A DNA stretch of 64,000 nt from assembly GCF_002117105.1 (NCBI RefSeq), contig NZ_CP019343.1:558001-622000 (forward strand), in the 5' to 3' direction. The stretch comes from Oceanicoccus sagamiensis (GTDB lineage: Bacteria > Pseudomonadota > Gammaproteobacteria > Pseudomonadales > Dasaniaceae). The position numbers were made by a program, and so were the translations under genes. Shown piece after piece: positions 62,221-64,000 of the stretch (positions are counted from its first letter, which is position 1; each line of letters opens with the position of its first letter). Below the pieces are notes generated by a model, which was not told where the DNA came from, did not search any database, and saw only the letters and a program-made list of their open reading frames with translations.

Positions 62221-62320
62221 GAGCTTACGCAGTAAGCGTAGACAACGCCCGTTTTTTAGGGCGGCCCTTTAGGGTGAGAGCAGCGAATACAAATTGCATC
62301 GCCATTTGCTCCGAGTAGCT
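62221..62320 (+). repeat. structured repeat S3, relative of S1/S2
   Basis: Consecutive hairpins GCTTAC-GCA-GTAAGC, CGCCC-(8)-GGGCG, a TTTAGGGTGAGAG linker and AAATTGC-ATC-GCCATTT, then GCTGCGAAGCCCGACC. The order hairpin, hairpin, TAGGGTGA linker, hairpin is the same as in S1, while the stem sequences differ, so the shape rather than the sequence is shared. The large outer arms of S1/S2 were not found. The gene-free 61.9-62.4 kb contains this, the tRNA fragment and nothing else I recognise. Confidence 0.5.
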
Positions 62321-62386
62321 TGCTGCGAAGCCCGACCCCGGGGCTGTTGTTATTTCTGCAGGGCGACCATCGTTTAATCACCCGGA

Positions 62387-63097
62387 TTATTTGGCCCTGG
62401 TAGGCGCATCATCAGCCGTCGTCATCATCATGCCCGGCGTCATGACTTGTGTGGCTAAAGACTTTAAATAAGACACCGTGGCAATATGGCAGTAAGTTTG
62501 CCCTCTAAGGCTATTGGGCAAAGGCCAGAACAACAGGTTTTCCCAATCCGTTTGTAATCCTGGTGTATTGATATGTACTCTGCCGCTGTCGTCCTGATAA
62601 CTTAAGGGAAAGCTGGCCAGATAGCTGCGGCCCGTCACAAAAGGTTCATTGTCTTCAATCACAAACGCTTTAGCGCGAACGGCGGCTTCCGTTAAACCGG
62701 CCTGGCTTAACTCTGCAACAGCCTGAGCTTGAGCCAAGCGGGTGATGTGGGGGCAGTATTTTTGCTGGCCGGCCGCCTTCTCACCATATTCCGCTCTTAG
62801 ATGGTCGGCGGTTTTAACCTTGCAGGACACCATTATGGGCTGGCGCTGGTGATAGCTAACAACCTGATAGATGCTTAGGGGCCTGGGGACAGGTTTTGAA
62901 TGACGGTACTCAGGCATATCATCAAAAATAACGTTGCTGCTGCTAAGGGTAGTGTCGGCCAGAATAGCTTGCACCGCCGAACAAAAAGCCTGACTAGTCG
63001 GTTCAGGCAAGGTCACAGTGCTTGCAGCAACGTTGCTTGCCGAGAAAAACAGCAATAGCGCCAGTAGGTTTATAATCATAGGAAGCAGAGCCCGCAC
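62387..63097 (-). CDS. exported protein of unknown function
   Basis: A 236-residue protein with a hydrophobic signal peptide (about 7-26, ending NVAAS). The mature part has Cys residues in SQAFCSAV, VSCKVK, KYCPHI and TYCHIA, but no domain I recognise. The end is Met/Thr/Ala-rich and probably unstructured. It is flanked by the structured repeat region downstream and an EAL-domain gene upstream, with no clear operon partner. Confidence 0.65.
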   Translation of the reverse strand: MRALLPMIINLLALLLFFSASNVAASTVTLPEPTSQAFCSAVQAILADTTLSSSNVIFDDMPEYRHSKPVPRPLSIYQVVSYHQRQPIMVSCKVKTADHLRAEYGEKAAGQQKYCPHITRLAQAQAVAELSQAGLTEAAVRAKAFVIEDNEPFVTGRSYLASFPLSYQDDSGRVHINTPGLQTDWENLLFWPLPNSLRGQTYCHIATVSYLKSLATQVMTPGMMMTTADDAPTRAK

Positions 63098-63220
63098 ATT
63101 ATCTTATTATTCAATGGGGAGTCACTTCCCCTGCAGAGGCTATCATAACCCACACAGATACCCCCTAATACGCTAGTACCCGGAATTTCCTAAAATTTTT
63201 ACAGGTGTTGCCCAGATGGT

Positions 63221-64000
63221 TTATGCGGTATGAGACAGTTTATTAGCTCTAGAGATCACCATAGCTATAAAATCCTCAGTAGGCATTGGTTTGGAGTAAT
63301 AGTAACCCTGAAATATGTTGCAGCCGGATTGCTTAAGGTAAAAGGCTTGCTCAGCGGTTTCAACACCTTCCGCAACCGTGGTCATCCCAAAAACCCTACA
63401 GACATAGAGTACCGCTTTTAAAATCGCTGTACTGGATGTGTCTTCCGGTAACTGGCTAACAAAACTACGATCGATCTTAACAATATCCACGGGCATGGTG
63501 GACAAATAGGACAGTGATGAATAGCCGGTGCCAAAATCATCCAACGCAATCGGGCCAAGCTGGGTTAATTGCTGCATAGTGGCTATCACTTTTTTATTAT
63601 TTAATGCCGATACGGATTCGGTAATTTCAAAATGAATCTCCCCAGGTGCGATATTATACTTGGCCAGTATTCGCGCCACCTGCGGGACAAAATCCTCTTG
63701 GGAGAATTGTATAGCACTGACATTAACACTGAGGGGGATAGGAAAACCCTCGGTCAAATAAGGCTTTAACTGCTGAATCAGCGCACAGCATTTTTCAATC
63801 ACCAGATAGCCCACATGGACCACCATTCCGGAACGTTCCATCACATCGATAAAGTCGCCGGGGTAAATAATATCACCGTCACTGTTAATAATTCTCAGCA
63901 GGGCTTCCCCCCTACTATTTGACCAGAGAAATCAAATTGCGGTTGGACATGAATAACAAAGCCATCATTAATAAATGCATCTCGCAATAAGGCCTGGGCA
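63221..64000 (-). pseudogene. EAL-domain c-di-GMP phosphodiesterase, frameshifted, 5' part outside the window
   Basis: On the minus strand the domain starts LRDAFINDGFVIHVQPQFDF, then SGQIVGG, and continues in another frame EALLRIINSDGDIIYPGDF. The shift lies in a G6 run (C6 at 63907-63912 on the plus strand); seven Gs would restore GGEALLR. Downstream all catalytic elements are intact: EAL, SVNVSAIQFS, HFEITES, DDFGTGYSSLSYL, VKIDRSFV, AEGVETAEQ and GYYYSKP. The family hydrolyses c-di-GMP and is often coupled to GGDEF or PAS domains, which would lie beyond the window. Either a real one-base deletion, a phase-variable tract or a sequencing error. Confidence 0.7.

Overview
The window looks like a chromosomal segment of a free-living, probably marine gammaproteobacterium of the Cellvibrionales/Spongiibacteraceae kind. 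This is an inference from content: four large TonB-dependent receptors, PEP-CTERM-type exported proteins with a C-terminal WLFGSAxVGLAG anchor, Tat-exported flavoproteins, and many acyl-CoA enzymes. No rRNA or complete tRNA is present, so the species cannot be named.

Layout. (1) 1-5.1 kb: a broken TPR fragment, a PKD-repeat surface lipoprotein and a PEP-CTERM protein. (2) 5.1-11.7 kb, minus strand: operon of a thiolase-like/crotonase fusion, a double CoA-transferase fusion and a TPR-sulfotransferase. (3) 11.8-12.2 kb: a minimal AraC-type regulator, then a 1-kb noncoding region of nested repeats. (4) 13.2-17.9 kb, plus strand: operon of a membrane desaturase/hydroxylase, rubredoxin, SDR, acyl-CoA synthetase and acyl-CoA dehydrogenase. 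(5) 18.6-28.3 kb, minus strand: eight-gene operon of enoyl-CoA hydratase, CoA-transferase, SDR, thiolase-like protein, acyl-CoA synthetase, SDR, cytochrome P450 and aldehyde dehydrogenase. (6) 28.5-37.8 kb: three TonB-dependent receptors and a second TPR-sulfotransferase. (7) 37.9-41.8 kb: an AbiEi/AbiEii toxin-antitoxin pair and a PEP-CTERM protein between two copies of one promoter region, next to remnants of other genes. (8) 41.8-52.4 kb: two Tat flavoproteins resembling spermidine dehydrogenase, a FadJ-like enzyme, a thiolase and a fourth receptor. (9) 52.5-53.2 kb: two 255-bp nested inverted-repeat elements. (10) 53.3-61.8 kb: a TetR regulator with a binding protein, and a divergent operon of acyl-CoA synthetase, aldehyde dehydrogenase, a third Tat flavoprotein and a small exported protein, followed by an NhaC-family transporter. 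(11) 61.8-64 kb: a gabD stub, a tRNA 3' fragment, a structured repeat, an exported protein and a frameshifted EAL-domain gene.

How the parts fit together. Receptors would import a hydrophobic or bulky compound. P450 or desaturase/rubredoxin enzymes, SDRs and an aldehyde dehydrogenase would oxidise it to an acid. Acyl-CoA synthetases and CoA-transferases would activate it, and dehydrogenase, hydratase and thiolase-like steps would shorten it. Blocks 2+4 and block 5 carry paralogous versions of the same activities, fused in one and separate in the other. Two shared palindromic operator types tie the genes into regulons. AGTATACT boxes lie upstream of blocks 1-4, two receptors and the 52-44 kb operon. 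CATGTC-N4-GACATG boxes lie upstream of the third receptor, one Tat flavoprotein and the divergent TetR/acyl-CoA synthetase pair. The substrate cannot be read from the sequence.
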